A DNA stretch of 64,000 nucleotides, from contig NC_009523.1 in the NCBI RefSeq assembly GCF_000016665.1, positions 2,852,001 to 2,916,000 on the forward strand. Direction: 5' to 3'. The notes under the pieces are model-generated. The model made no database searches. It was given only the letters and a program-made list of their open reading frames with translations, and was not told the origin of the DNA. Origin of the DNA: Roseiflexus sp. RS-1. GTDB lineage: Bacteria > Chloroflexota > Chloroflexia > Chloroflexales > Roseiflexaceae. Of this stretch, positions 1 through 9,547 are shown one piece after another. The position numbers were made by a program, and so were the translations under genes. Position 1 is the stretch's first letter, and each line of letters begins with the position of its first letter.

Positions 1-819
1 CATCCAGTCGTCGCAGTAACTGATGACCGGTCGCGGATTGCCCCAATCGTAGTCACGTTCGGAGTTGGGCGCGAAATGCACATTCCCGCAATGCGCCTGA
101 CCGGGATGGGTCTTATCGTAGCGCGTAAACAGCGCCCACAGGTTCTGTTCCAGCGGATGCGACGCAAAAACGCGGCTCATAATCGATTCGACCCGATGCC
201 CGAAGTTCTCCAGCATACAATCGACGTCGCGCTCATAGTTGAACGCCATGATCACAAACCTGCCGGAACAATGCCCGGTTTCCGGCACCGGCGGCGAATT
301 GCACCAGAACGCATTGCGCCCGACCATGGTCGATTCGTAGTCGCCAGCATACGGGAAGGAGAAGAACCATACCTCATCGAACTCGCCGCGTTCATAGCGC
401 CCGATCAGATCGAATGCCTTAACCTGCGCCACATAGTCGATCCGGTCAGGTTCATGCATCCGGCGCGACCGCCATGCAGCGACATAACTTTCGCCAGTGT
501 AGCGAAAGCCGTCGATCTTGGGCGGAAACCAGTCGGCATCGATACGCTCGACGATCCGATACCGCACATACCCGCCGCTCGCCTGTTCCAGGTCGGCGAT
601 ATACTGCCGCGCCAGACGCTCTGGGTCGTTCCACCCGAAGATCTCGGTCAGGCGGCGCCTGCCTTCGGACGGAACCGGGGGATTGTGAACGATCATGAGG
701 ACGCGCGGGGCGACCGGCTCGACTGGTGATGCTGATGCGCGCGTCGAAGAAAGAGGGTGAGGAGCGGCAGGTTGAGACGTCAGCGCGCGATTGAGGAGAC
801 GGTGGAGAAAGTTGATCAT
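1..819 (-). CDS. Unknown conserved-looking protein, C-terminus beyond window
   Basis: The minus strand is open for 273 codons from an ATG at 819 to the window edge, so the C-terminus is missing. The protein starts MINFLHRLLNRAL, has a Ser/Pro/Ala-rich stretch to about residue 35, then a soluble-looking domain rich in Trp, Tyr and Asp (for example EIFGWNDPERLARQYI, GEFDEVWFFSFPYAGDYEST, CMLENFGHRVESIMSR). I see no transmembrane segment. It starts only 3 nt after the stop of the upstream 65-aa gene, so the two are probably co-translated. I do not recognise the family. The opposite strand also has an open frame, but the minus frame has the more protein-like composition. Confidence 0.7.
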   Translation of the reverse strand, partial: MINFLHRLLNRALTSQPAAPHPLSSTRASASPVEPVAPRVLMIVHNPPVPSEGRRRLTEIFGWNDPERLARQYIADLEQASGGYVRYRIVERIDADWFPPKIDGFRYTGESYVAAWRSRRMHEPDRIDYVAQVKAFDLIGRYERGEFDEVWFFSFPYAGDYESTMVGRNAFWCNSPPVPETGHCSGRFVIMAFNYERDVDCMLENFGHRVESIMSRVFASHPLEQNLWALFTRYDKTHPGQAHCGNVHFAPNSERDYDWGNPRPVISYCDDWM

Positions 820-822
820 CCG

Positions 823-1020
823 TTAATCAGTATCGCCAGCGATCACGATCTGCGAACGGATCCCCAGAGCAGCGAGTTGTTGCAGACAGATAACGATGTA
901 TTTTGCTGCGATACGCCGTTCTTCTTCCGTCGTGTCGAGCATCGGGTCATAGCCGGGCAACTGCGATTTCACGAAGAGTCCGTCGAGGATTTCCTGCTCA
1001 TCGGGAGTGAGTTCATCCAT
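823..1020 (-). CDS. Small acidic protein of unknown function (65 aa)
   Basis: A 65-residue protein with an acidic N-terminus (MDELTPDEQEILDGLF) and an amphipathic second half (AAKYIVICLQQLAALGIRS). It lies 3 nt upstream of the partial gene at 1-819 on the same strand, which suggests one transcript and possibly a partner role. No membrane segment, no metal motif and no family that I recognise. The ribosome-binding site is weak, so the start is not firmly set. Confidence 0.6.
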   Translation of the reverse strand: MDELTPDEQEILDGLFVKSQLPGYDPMLDTTEEERRIAAKYIVICLQQLAALGIRSQIVIAGDTD

Positions 1021-1158
1021 GGCCGTTACTTTCTGGTCGGTTGCAGAAGCGCTCCCGGAAATAGCGCCACATCGCCGGAACGGGGCGTTGCTCGCAGCGC
1101 GACCAATACTATCGCATATCGGTACGCTCTTATAGTACCACAGTTTTACCTTCCATGA

Positions 1159-1174
1159 CTGACAGATATGTCAG
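1159..1174. promoter_or_regulatory. Short perfect inverted repeat between two minus-strand genes
   Basis: CTGACA and TGTCAG separated by 4 nt form a perfect 6-bp inverted repeat just downstream of the epimerase stop and upstream of the 65-aa gene. No T-run follows on the minus strand, so it looks more like a protein-binding site than an intrinsic terminator. No regulator is implied by the neighbours. Confidence 0.3.
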
Positions 1175-1196
1175 AAAACCACCATTGCGTCACACC

Positions 1197-2264
1197 TCAA
1201 CGATCTGCTCCGTCCAGCGTCGCCAGGCGGAAGACCGTCGTATGGCGGTAGACATCGCCCGGTCGCAGGACGGTCGATGGAAAATGCGGATGATTCGGCG
1301 AATCGGGAAAATGCTGGGTTTCCAGGCAGAGCGCGGCGTACTTCGTGAATACATGCCCGTTGCGTCCGGTCATGGTTCCATCGAGCGAGTTGCCGGTGTA
1401 CAGATGGATGCCGGGTTGCGTGGTCAGGACATCAAGCACGCGACCGCTGACCGGATCGACCAGACGCGCTGCAGGGCGTAGTTCGCCAGCGACTCCATCG
1501 ACCACCCAGGTGTGATCATACCCTCCAAGCCCATTGCGGATCTGTTCGTCGTCGGTATCAAGGCGGGCGCCGATTGCCATCGGCGTGGTGAAGTCCATGA
1601 CAGTACCGTGCACAGCGCGGATTTCGCCAGTTGGAATGAGCGTCGCGTTGACCGGAAGGAAGAAACTGGCAAACAGTTGCAACTCGTGATGGAGAATATC
1701 ACCCGCACCCGTCAGATTGAAGTATGCATGGTTCGTCAGGTTGACAATCGTTGCACGATCGGTTGTCGCACAGTAATCGATGCGTAACGCACTATCACCT
1801 GTCAATGCATAGGTGACGACAACTGTCAGGTTCCCCGGATATCCTTCTTCACCGTCACGACTGACATACATCAGTTCCAGCGCCGGTTCGTCGCCATCGG
1901 CAAGAGGACGCGCCTTCCAGATTACCTGATCGAAGCCGACCGCGCCGCCATGAAGATGATGTGCGCCGTGGTTGCGCGCCAGGTGGTACGTGGTTCCATC
2001 GAGTGTGAAGATTCCATTGGCGATCCGGTTGGCAAAACGCCCGACAATGCTGCCGATGTATGCCGGATTATGCAGATACGGGGGCAGGGTATCGAAACCG
2101 AGGACAACATCGCCAGAGCGCCCGTGCCGATCCGGTGCGCGCAGCGACACCAGCGTGCCGCCGTAGGTGATAATCTGCGCTTCGATGCCCTGCGCGCCGC
2201 GCAGCGTGAAACGTTCGACCGTCCGACCATCAACGACGCCAAAAGGTTCGGCGATCATGCTCAT
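1197..2264 (-). CDS. galM: Aldose 1-epimerase (galactose mutarotase)
   Basis: Interconverts the alpha and beta anomers of free aldoses such as glucose and galactose in the cytoplasm. The 355-residue protein has the expected family length. Motifs are NHGAHHLHGG near residue 100 and LTNHAYFNLTG near 179, which supply the two active-site histidines, and LETQHFPDSPN near 316, which supplies the catalytic glutamate. The start at 2264 (MSMIAEPFG) is preferred over an upstream in-frame codon at 2324 because an AAGGAG box lies 7 nt before it, and the extra N-terminal 20 residues are basic and unlike the family. The gene follows the tricorn gene by 83 nt on the same strand and may share its transcript. 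Confidence 0.93.
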   Translation of the reverse strand: MSMIAEPFGVVDGRTVERFTLRGAQGIEAQIITYGGTLVSLRAPDRHGRSGDVVLGFDTLPPYLHNPAYIGSIVGRFANRIANGIFTLDGTTYHLARNHGAHHLHGGAVGFDQVIWKARPLADGDEPALELMYVSRDGEEGYPGNLTVVVTYALTGDSALRIDYCATTDRATIVNLTNHAYFNLTGAGDILHHELQLFASFFLPVNATLIPTGEIRAVHGTVMDFTTPMAIGARLDTDDEQIRNGLGGYDHTWVVDGVAGELRPAARLVDPVSGRVLDVLTTQPGIHLYTGNSLDGTMTGRNGHVFTKYAALCLETQHFPDSPNHPHFPSTVLRPGDVYRHTTVFRLATLDGADR

Positions 2265-2347
2265 CAGTGTGCTCCTTGCGCGTCTGACAGATTGCGCCAT
2301 CCTGGCACAGATGACAATGTTCACACCGGATTTTACGTGACATAATA

Positions 2348-5300
2348 TTATCTATCGAGGTCGTCCAGCAGAACGCGCACCGCCGCTTCAAGTTGCACAT
2401 CACGTCCATAGCGCCATTCCCCAAGACGCAGCGGTACATCAACATCGACCGGTCGTCCATGACCTTCCAGGTCTTCGCCTTCCGGGGTCGTGACCCGGAG
2501 TTGCGGCAGTTTGATCGACGACCCATCAATAAGTCGCCGCGTGAATGTGCCGATCACCGCGCCAGCCGTCGGACGTCCGACAACCTTTCCCAGCCCCTGG
2601 CGGCGATACGACTCACTGAAGGTTTCGGTGTTTGAACTTGACAGTTCATTCGTTACCAGGACGGTGGGCTTGTTCAGCACGCGATTACCGAAAATGTGCG
2701 ACGAGTCGGCAGTGGAGCGATTGCGGAATGTGCTCATCAGCAAACTGCGACGCATCAGCACATCGAGAATAAACGTCGCCGTGTGACCGCCTGAGTTGAA
2801 GCGCACATCGATGACGACTCCTTCCTTGTGGTGCGCTTCAACATCGAGATCGGCGAGAAACTGCTGGTACGCGTCGTAATTCATCTTGCGAATGTGCACA
2901 TACCCCAGACGTCCATCACTTGCCCGGTGAACGATCTGTTCATTATCGAACACCCACGCCCGGTAGCAGAGCCAGTCGTACTGATCCGCTGAAACCGGAC
3001 GCACCTCGACATCACGCTGCGATCCCGACGGATCGACGACGCGCAGGACGACGCGCCGACCTGCAGTTCGTTGGAGCAGCGCATCGAGCGATGTATCGCC
3101 CGTCAGCGCAACACCATTGACCGCCAGGATGACGTCGCCGGGTTGAAGTGCTCCATTGGGCGCTGCTGCTGCCGGGCTATCCGGGATGACCCTGGCAATG
3201 CGCAGGCGTCCGCTCCGCAGATATTCAACCGGATCGAGCGTGATGCCAAGGTAGCCATCCTGTCCGCTGGCGCCGCTCCCCACCACGCCAGCGTGCGAGG
3301 AACGCAGTTCACCAATCATCAAATTGATAAGGAGATACAGTTCAGCAGTGGTTTGCGCCCCCAGGATCAGCGGCGCGTACTGATCGTGAATTGCATGCCA
3401 ATCGACGCCACGGAAATGTTCATCGTAGAAATAGTCGCGCAACAGGCGCCAGCACTCCTCGAAAATCTGGCGTTTTTCCTGTGCAAAATCGATCACCACT
3501 TCCGCTGTGATCGAGAGGGTCGTCTGCTCTCCTTTCGGGAATTTTCGCACCGCGATGGTTCCGCCGTCGAGGAAGCAGATGCTCTTGCCATCGGGAGCGA
3601 ACCAGGCATGCGATTTCAGCCCGGACGTGTTGGTCAGTTGCCGTGGACCCTGATCGGCGCGCGCTTCGTCAAGCGGCAAGGTCCAGAGATTCTGTCGCCC
3701 GGCAACCGTTGCGCTACAGATCAGATCGCGCCCATCCGGGCTGATGCACAGTGCAGTTGCATCCATTTGCGGTGGTGTCAACAGGCGTAACCGACGTTCG
3801 ATGCCGCTCAGGATGATCCTGATCTCTTTGACTGTCTGGGAGGCTTTGACCGATTTTGAACCTTCCCTCTCGTGCACTGTTCCATCTTCGGGTGGCCCAT
3901 CGGGTTCAACGATGGGAAGAACCGGCAGTGGTTCGCGATCCGCATCGGTATGGCGTTTATGGTCGGGAACATGCGCAACATGACGCGACGCACTTTCGCT
4001 CTTGCGCGTGCTGCTCTGAGCGGACTCGAACAACCGCTCGAATTCAGCCTCGCGAAAGATGGGCGGTTGTGGTTGCAGATCAACGCGCGCAATCTGCGAC
4101 TCGGCACGGTACTGTCCGGTCGTGAAGACAATAAAGCGACCATCCGGCGACCAGAGCGGCCCTGCTGCCTGAATGTTGCTGAGGAACGAAATCTGGTGCG
4201 GCTGTTCCTCATCGATGCGCTGTACATAGAGATTGCTGAAAAAGCGCTCGTCCTGGGCACAGAATGCCAGCCATCGACTATCGGGCGACCACGAGAACGA
4301 CGCGCCGAACACAAAGTGCGCCCGGATGAACCCGCGGTCGGCGCCACTGACAACATCGATCAATCGAATCTCGTCATCTCCGCTGGCATAGGCGATCCAG
4401 CGCCCATCCGGCGAGAAGCAGGGCGCGCTCTTGCGCTTTGGTCCGTACGTCAGGCGTGTTTCACTACGACCGGGAAAGTCGTAGCGGTACACCTCCTCGT
4501 CGCCATGACGGTCAGAGACATACACCAGGCTGCGGCTATCGGGCGACCAGGAAACATCACTATCGCGGAACGCCGTCTGAGAGACGCGGTACGCCAGTCC
4601 CTGGCGTGGATCACGCTCATTCTCTTTGTCGGCGAAATCGGCAAAAATCTTGCCGCGCACGATGAACGCAATTTTCTTGCCATCGGGTGAGAGCGCCAGT
4701 TCCTGCACATCGCGCGTATATGTCTGTACCCGCACCGGCGTCAATTTCGCATCCTGCCGCACAGTAATCGGGATCGGCGCCATATCGCCGGAGGTAAGAT
4801 CGAAGATCCAGATGCCAAAATCGCGCTCAAACGCAATCTTTTTGCCATCAGCGCTGATCGAGGGCCAGAGCAAACGACCGTCCGTAAACGAGGTCACACG
4901 TTCGGCGACACCCCCATCACGCGGGACAACCCACAGATTCTCACACCCATCGCGATCAGAAACGAAGTAGATCAACCCACTATCAGGCGTCCACATCGGA
5001 CAGTAATTCAATCCGGGTGCATCGCTCAATCTCTGAAAATCGTCGGCGTCCGGCGCGTTCGATGCCAGCCAGAGTTCTGCACCGCCATAGGGGTTTGGTC
5101 CGCGTCGCCACCACGGATCGCGCAGCAGGCTGAACGCTATCCAGCGACCGCACGGCGAAACGGACACGGTGCCGAGGCGCTCATACGGTTGCGCGATCCA
5201 GCGGATCGGTGTGTCGCCCGAAATGGCAACCCGATAGATCGCTGTTCCCTGGCGCTCGCGTTGCGAGGTGAAATAGATGGCGTTGCCATCGGGCGACCAG

Positions 5301-5596
5301 CACTCAACGGCGCTCTGCGTGTCGTGATACGTCACCCGACGCACCTCACCGCCGTCGAGCGGCACGACATACACATCCCCCTGACCGGTTCGCGTCGAGG
5401 TGCAGGCGATTGCCGCGCCATCGGGCGACCAGCGCGGGAGCATATGACCGGCAGGATGGGCAGTCAATCGCTCGGCGCGACCTCCATCGGCAGCCACAAG
5501 CCAGATATCGCCAGCGTACACAAATGCGACACGATTTCCCGTGGGATCAAGAGAAGGCGCACGGAGATAGGGACGTGCAGGATACTGTTCGGTCAC
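2348..5596 (-). CDS. tri: Tricorn protease homologue (S41 family, with PDZ domain)
   Basis: A large cytosolic self-compartmentalising serine protease that trims oligopeptides released by upstream proteases. At 1082 residues it matches Thermoplasma tricorn (about 1070). The N-terminal half has repeated propeller blades marked by (W/F)SPDG motifs. A Ser/Lys/Glu-rich insertion lies near residues 535-600, followed by the second part of the propeller region. Then come the C1 region with the likely catalytic His (RSSHAGV, near 768), a PDZ domain (GYLGITLDP and following), and the nucleophile serine in NELSSSNTETF near 985. An acidic residue near 1043 (PEGEDLEGHGRP) fits the third catalytic position. 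It starts with GTG at 5596 behind an AGGAAAGGG stretch; the ATG at 5604 is out of frame. A good promoter lies upstream. Confidence 0.93.
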   Translation of the reverse strand: MTEQYPARPYLRAPSLDPTGNRVAFVYAGDIWLVAADGGRAERLTAHPAGHMLPRWSPDGAAIACTSTRTGQGDVYVVPLDGGEVRRVTYHDTQSAVECWSPDGNAIYFTSQRERQGTAIYRVAISGDTPIRWIAQPYERLGTVSVSPCGRWIAFSLLRDPWWRRGPNPYGGAELWLASNAPDADDFQRLSDAPGLNYCPMWTPDSGLIYFVSDRDGCENLWVVPRDGGVAERVTSFTDGRLLWPSISADGKKIAFERDFGIWIFDLTSGDMAPIPITVRQDAKLTPVRVQTYTRDVQELALSPDGKKIAFIVRGKIFADFADKENERDPRQGLAYRVSQTAFRDSDVSWSPDSRSLVYVSDRHGDEEVYRYDFPGRSETRLTYGPKRKSAPCFSPDGRWIAYASGDDEIRLIDVVSGADRGFIRAHFVFGASFSWSPDSRWLAFCAQDERFFSNLYVQRIDEEQPHQISFLSNIQAAGPLWSPDGRFIVFTTGQYRAESQIARVDLQPQPPIFREAEFERLFESAQSSTRKSESASRHVAHVPDHKRHTDADREPLPVLPIVEPDGPPEDGTVHEREGSKSVKASQTVKEIRIILSGIERRLRLLTPPQMDATALCISPDGRDLICSATVAGRQNLWTLPLDEARADQGPRQLTNTSGLKSHAWFAPDGKSICFLDGGTIAVRKFPKGEQTTLSITAEVVIDFAQEKRQIFEECWRLLRDYFYDEHFRGVDWHAIHDQYAPLILGAQTTAELYLLINLMIGELRSSHAGVVGSGASGQDGYLGITLDPVEYLRSGRLRIARVIPDSPAAAAPNGALQPGDVILAVNGVALTGDTSLDALLQRTAGRRVVLRVVDPSGSQRDVEVRPVSADQYDWLCYRAWVFDNEQIVHRASDGRLGYVHIRKMNYDAYQQFLADLDVEAHHKEGVVIDVRFNSGGHTATFILDVLMRRSLLMSTFRNRSTADSSHIFGNRVLNKPTVLVTNELSSSNTETFSESYRRQGLGKVVGRPTAGAVIGTFTRRLIDGSSIKLPQLRVTTPEGEDLEGHGRPVDVDVPLRLGEWRYGRDVQLEAAVRVLLDDLDR

Positions 5597-5632
5597 GGAG
5601 CCATCCCTTTCCTGTTACAGGGTGTCGTACAG

Positions 5633-5661
5633 ATTATAGAGGCGAGTCGCGCACGAGGCAA
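5633..5661 (-). promoter_or_regulatory. Sigma70-type promoter for the tricorn-galM transcript
   Basis: On the minus strand, TTGCCT (5656-5661) is followed after exactly 17 nt by TATAAT (5633-5638), 37 nt upstream of the tricorn GTG. It is divergent from the promoter-like site at 5685, so the 250-bp gap serves both directions. Confidence 0.6.
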
Positions 5662-5684
5662 ACGAGGTGTTTTGTCATTGCGGA

Positions 5685-5711
5685 TTGACACAGAAGGCGA
5701 TACTATATATC
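5685..5711 (+). promoter_or_regulatory. Promoter-like site upstream of first solute-binding lipoprotein
   Basis: A consensus TTGACA (5685-5690) is followed by an AT-rich tract ending in TATATC (5706-5711). The spacing is 15 nt, shorter than in the paralogous leader at 10043 where it is 17 nt. The rest of the leader, including a block at about 5765-5848, is also shared with the second copy, so the leader was duplicated with the gene. The shortened spacer could weaken this copy. Confidence 0.4.
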
Positions 5712-5848
5712 ACGAATGCCGTCGCAAGCGGCGTCGGCGTCACTGTCGTACACCTTCTCGCTTTGGGGCTTCAGGAAGGGAATGCAACTCTATCGCTCAC
5801 ACTCATTCCACCCGGTGAAGTGGTATCCAACACGTGAAAGGCACCAAT

Positions 5849-8554
5849 ATGCAACGTATATGGTTCCTGGTTCTTGCGGCAGTGCTGCTGGCATCATGCG
5901 GCGCGCCGCAGCCATCGGGCGTGGCGACACCGGCGTCGCCGCGCGGAACGCCGTCAGCCGGTCAGAACGAGAAGGTCACGATCTCATTTGCGGTATGGGA
6001 GTATGAACGCAGCGTCTATCAACCGCTGGCAGAGCGGTTTATGTCCGAACATCCTGACATCAACGTGGTGCTCGTATCGCTTGACGATATCACAATAAAC
6101 GAACCTGCCAGTTCGCTCGACCAGTTGCGCCAGGTTGTGTCGGCTGCCGATACTGCCCTTGTCCCTTTTAGTTACGATACCGAAGAATTTGCGGTAACTC
6201 CAGATGCATTCGGCACGCCTTTGCTCCTCGACCTGAAGCCGCTGATGGACGCTGATGCGACCTTTCAGCGCGACGATTTCTTTCCCGGAACCATCGAGCG
6301 CTATGCCGCGAAGGGCGGCATCTGGGCGCTGCCGCGCCTCCAGTGGGTGTCGCTAATGGTCTACAACCGCACCCTGTTCCAGAACGCCAATCTCCCGGAG
6401 CCGCGCCCCGGATGGACGTGGGAAGAGGTGCTGGCAGCCGCCGAGCGACTGACCGGGCGCAGCGGCTCCACCAATCTGACCTACGGCCTGGTGGAGCCGA
6501 GCAGGGGTATATTGCCGCTACTGGGATTGCTCAGCGCACAGGGCGTCGATGTGCTGAACGCAGCGCCAATGGAAACCGATCTGACCGCGCCGGAGTATGT
6601 CGCCGTCCTTGAACGCCTGCGCGATCTGTACCGCCGCGGCGTCCTGGTCGAACCATACCCACGCAGCGGTCCCGCCAACGACCCCGCGCAGTTGGTGCGT
6701 GAAGGGCGCGTGGCGATCTGGAGCGATATGCCCTACATCAGCAACGACGACAGCACGCGATGGACGCCGGACTTTCCGGTGGGGCGCGTCCCGTTCCCGG
6801 CGTCGGAACTGAGTCTGCCCTTTATCGGCTCTGGCGACACGTTCATCATCAGCGGCGGCACGGCCCACCCGGAAGCCGCCTGGCGCTGGATCGGGTGGCT
6901 GTCGCGCCAGCCGACCTGGCACCCGGAATATGAAGCGATCATCGGTCTTATTCCGGCGCGGCAATCGTTGGCGCAGCAGACCGACTTCTGGCGCAATCTC
7001 GACCCGCAGACTGCCGAGGCGTACCGCTGGACGCTGGCGAACAGCAAGCCGGTGCCGGAGGCGCTGTTCAGGGCCAACGTTATAGGCGCGTTGATCGAGG
7101 CGATGCAGACCGCGCTCAGCGACCCGAAGGCGAATGTACGTCAGGCGCTGGCGGAAGCGCAGCGTCAGATGCAGGAATCCATCGCCCGACAGGAACTCAC
7201 GCCGACGCCCAAGCCCAACCTCAACCCGGTGGTGGTGGCGACGCCGAAGCCACAGGAAGCGCCGGTCGGCGCAACAACCATCACCTTCAGTATGTACGGC
7301 TACGATTCGTCTGCGTTCCGTCAGATTGCGCGCGCCTTTCGCGAACAGCGCCCCGACATCTTCGTGCAGGTGCAACCGTTCGAGTGGACCCCGGACACGC
7401 CGCAGGTGAGCGCCGCGACGCTGGCGCAGACCAGCGATTGCTTCTCCTGGAGCAGACCGCTCCAGACCAGCGATTACCCGGCGCTGCTCGACCTGCGCCC
7501 GCTGCTCGACGCCGACCCCGCCTTCCCGCGCGATGATTTCCCGCCGGCGATGCTGGCGTACTACAGCAACGACGGACGCCTGTACGGGCTGCCCTACATA
7601 ATCGGCATGCGCGTGCTCTCGTACAACTACGCCGCGTTCGAAGCCGCCGGGCTGCAACCGCCGCGCGCCGACTGGACGCCGGACGATTTTCTGGCGGCGG
7701 CGCAGGCGTTGACGAAAGGCGATGGCGAGCAGCGGCAGTGGGGCTACATTCCCCTGGGCGGACCGCAGGCCGATCTGCTTTTTTTCGTCGGTCAGTTCGG
7801 CACAAGCCTGACGGTCGGCGACGGGAAAGACCTGCGCCCCAACTACACCGACCCGCGAACGGTCGCCGCCATTCGCTGGTACCTCGACCTGAGCGCCGTC
7901 CACAAGGTGACGCCGCCGTTCAAGTTTCGCTACCGGCGTGATGATCCCGGCGGCAAAGATCGTTCCTATGAATTGATTCAGTCGGGGCGGGTTGGGATGT
8001 GGCTGGGGCGTGGCGGCGAGATACCGCCGGACAGTGACATCCGGATTGCGCCGTTGCCGGTGGGCAAGGCGGGATTGCCCCCCGACGAGGTGTTTGCGCT
8101 CGGTCTGTTCATCTCGGCGAACACACAACAGGCGCAGGCGTGCTGGGAGTGGATCAAGTTCCTCTCCGGGGATGCGACAATGATGTACGGGTATACGATG
8201 TTGATCGGCAATATGCCTGCCCGCCGTTCGATTGCGCAGTCGGAGGCGTTCCTGAAACAGTTTCCGCTGGGGCGCGCAGGAATGCTCGATGCGTTCGACG
8301 CAGCGCTGGCTGTGCCGGTGCGCACGACGGTCGCGAGCAGCGCGAATGCGATCTACAGTCTCTCTCACGACTCGTACTGGCTCTTCCAGGCGCTGAGCAA
8401 CACGCTGGAGAAGGGGGCGAATCTCGAACAGGAACTCGCTACTGCGCAGCGGCTCGCCACGGCATTCGCCGAATGTATGAACCGTGACGGCGCAAAGGCG
8501 GCGCAATGTGCGAGAGAGGTCGACCCCAATTACAAGGGGTACAATGTCGAGTAG
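5849..8554 (+). CDS. Twin-domain family 1 solute-binding lipoprotein, copy 1
   Basis: Membrane-anchored extracytoplasmic binding protein of the sugar-type (family 1) ABC superfamily. The start at 5849 gives a lipoprotein signal with lipobox LASC, Cys17, and an AAAGG box 7 nt upstream; a GTG at 5834 is less likely. The 901-residue chain holds two homologous binding domains (about 30-440 and 475-900), each opening with TISFAVWEYE or TITFSMYGYD and each with a variant of the FMSEHPDI/FREQRPDI motif. A Thr/Pro linker (TPTPKPNLNPVVVATP) joins them. It is closely similar to the protein at 10230. No MalF/MalG-type permease is nearby; the downstream partners are MacA/MacB-like. Ligand unknown. Confidence 0.88.
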   Translation: MQRIWFLVLAAVLLASCGAPQPSGVATPASPRGTPSAGQNEKVTISFAVWEYERSVYQPLAERFMSEHPDINVVLVSLDDITINEPASSLDQLRQVVSAADTALVPFSYDTEEFAVTPDAFGTPLLLDLKPLMDADATFQRDDFFPGTIERYAAKGGIWALPRLQWVSLMVYNRTLFQNANLPEPRPGWTWEEVLAAAERLTGRSGSTNLTYGLVEPSRGILPLLGLLSAQGVDVLNAAPMETDLTAPEYVAVLERLRDLYRRGVLVEPYPRSGPANDPAQLVREGRVAIWSDMPYISNDDSTRWTPDFPVGRVPFPASELSLPFIGSGDTFIISGGTAHPEAAWRWIGWLSRQPTWHPEYEAIIGLIPARQSLAQQTDFWRNLDPQTAEAYRWTLANSKPVPEALFRANVIGALIEAMQTALSDPKANVRQALAEAQRQMQESIARQELTPTPKPNLNPVVVATPKPQEAPVGATTITFSMYGYDSSAFRQIARAFREQRPDIFVQVQPFEWTPDTPQVSAATLAQTSDCFSWSRPLQTSDYPALLDLRPLLDADPAFPRDDFPPAMLAYYSNDGRLYGLPYIIGMRVLSYNYAAFEAAGLQPPRADWTPDDFLAAAQALTKGDGEQRQWGYIPLGGPQADLLFFVGQFGTSLTVGDGKDLRPNYTDPRTVAAIRWYLDLSAVHKVTPPFKFRYRRDDPGGKDRSYELIQSGRVGMWLGRGGEIPPDSDIRIAPLPVGKAGLPPDEVFALGLFISANTQQAQACWEWIKFLSGDATMMYGYTMLIGNMPARRSIAQSEAFLKQFPLGRAGMLDAFDAALAVPVRTTVASSANAIYSLSHDSYWLFQALSNTLEKGANLEQELATAQRLATAFAECMNRDGAKAAQCAREVDPNYKGYNVE

Positions 8555-8814
8555 GGAGAGATGCCCATCTGACCGACCGGGCATGCCTCTTGAGGGTGGA
8601 GTTCTTGGGAGAGATAAGCAGTTTTCTGTATTCCCGTGCACTTTTGCCCCTCTTCCCCCAACCCCCTTCCCCCACGAGGAGAGAAGGGGGAGTTTGGGGC
8701 GTCCTGAAGCCCAAAACGAGAGAAGGAATGCAGGCGCCTTCCGCAAAACCTATCCCTGTAAGCCGGGCATACGTCGTAGCAGGTCGCTGTTCTTTGCCTG
8801 GATGTTGGAATATG

Positions 8815-9075
8815 GTCTTTGAATAAATATCTGCCATAGCCCGCGAAGGCGGGCTTCGTCCTGGATAGCCGAGGGCTGATGGTCTTTGAAGAAATAGTCC
8901 GCTCTGGCCCGCGCAGGCGGGCTTCGCCTCGCCTGGCCGAGGGCTTATGGTCTTTGAGGAAATAATCCGGTAGAGCCCGCGCAGGCGGGCTTTGCATTCC
9001 ATAGCCGAGGGATTCAGCCCCACGGCTAGCGCGGGATAGCGGATTTATTTCTCAATCTTCATTAGCCCGACGGCT
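8815..9075. repeat. Cluster of dispersed palindromic (REP-like) repeats
   Basis: Three head-to-tail copies of a degenerate unit begin near 8815, 8879 and 8949. Each has GGTCTTTGAA, then AATAATCCG, then the palindrome AGCCCGCGCAGGCGGGCTT, then ATAGCCGAGGGCTT. The last copy continues into CCCCACGGCTAGCGC and GGATTTATTTCTCAATC. Related copies occur near 9289-9410, 27068-27290, 32794-33003 and 39789-40053. The stretch 8555-8814 holds no gene that I can support. Confidence 0.8.
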
Positions 9076-9091
9076 TGTGCGGTAGAGCGGA

Positions 9092-9547
9092 TTATAGCAG
9101 TTCTCAGATACGTTGAACCCTTGACCGGATTTCTGGAACGTTCCATCTTCGCCTCAGGCGGGCTGAAGCCCTATCTGAGGTCGGACAAGCCCTGCAGGCT
9201 GGATCAACCTGGCGATCCCTCGGCATAAAGAAGGGTGATTGGACGCGCCAGCCCCGCAGGGGCTTCCACGCGCTCAGGAAGGGCTTATGGTCTTTGAATA
9301 ATTATTCTGGTAGAGCCCGCGCAGGCGGGCTTCGCCTTGCATAGCCGAGGGCTTCAGCCCCACGGCTAGCGCGGTATACCGGATTTATTTCTCAATCTCC
9401 ATTAGCCCACATCACGCCCGACGACGGATGATGGCGGATTGCTTCTGTCGTAGACCGACATTCATTTCGGTCATCGCACGGGGCGCGCTGTTCTCAGGAG
9501 CATTCAACCTTGCCCGATAGGTTCAACCTCTGTGAGAACTGCTATAA
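9092..9547. mobile_element. MITE-like element with long terminal inverted repeats
   Basis: The left end reads TTATAGCAGTTCTCA, and a related block to about 9119 ends in GTTGAACC. The right end (9533-9547) is the exact reverse complement of those first 15 bases, with the related GGTTCAACC block inside it. The 456-bp interior has no open frame of note and carries another palindromic repeat unit near 9289-9410. A TA dinucleotide sits at both tips. Single ends of the same kind recur near 27211 and 39968-39988, and a piece of the inner end recurs near 35727. It is probably a non-autonomous derivative of an insertion sequence not seen in this window. Confidence 0.6.

Noticed and set aside
6518-8746. 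A 742-codon open frame on the minus strand opposite the first lipoprotein gene
   Set aside because: Its translation is Arg/Gly/His-rich and lacks any motif. It is the antisense shadow of a high-GC gene whose plus frame has clear binding-protein motifs; a similar shadow recurs opposite the paralogue.
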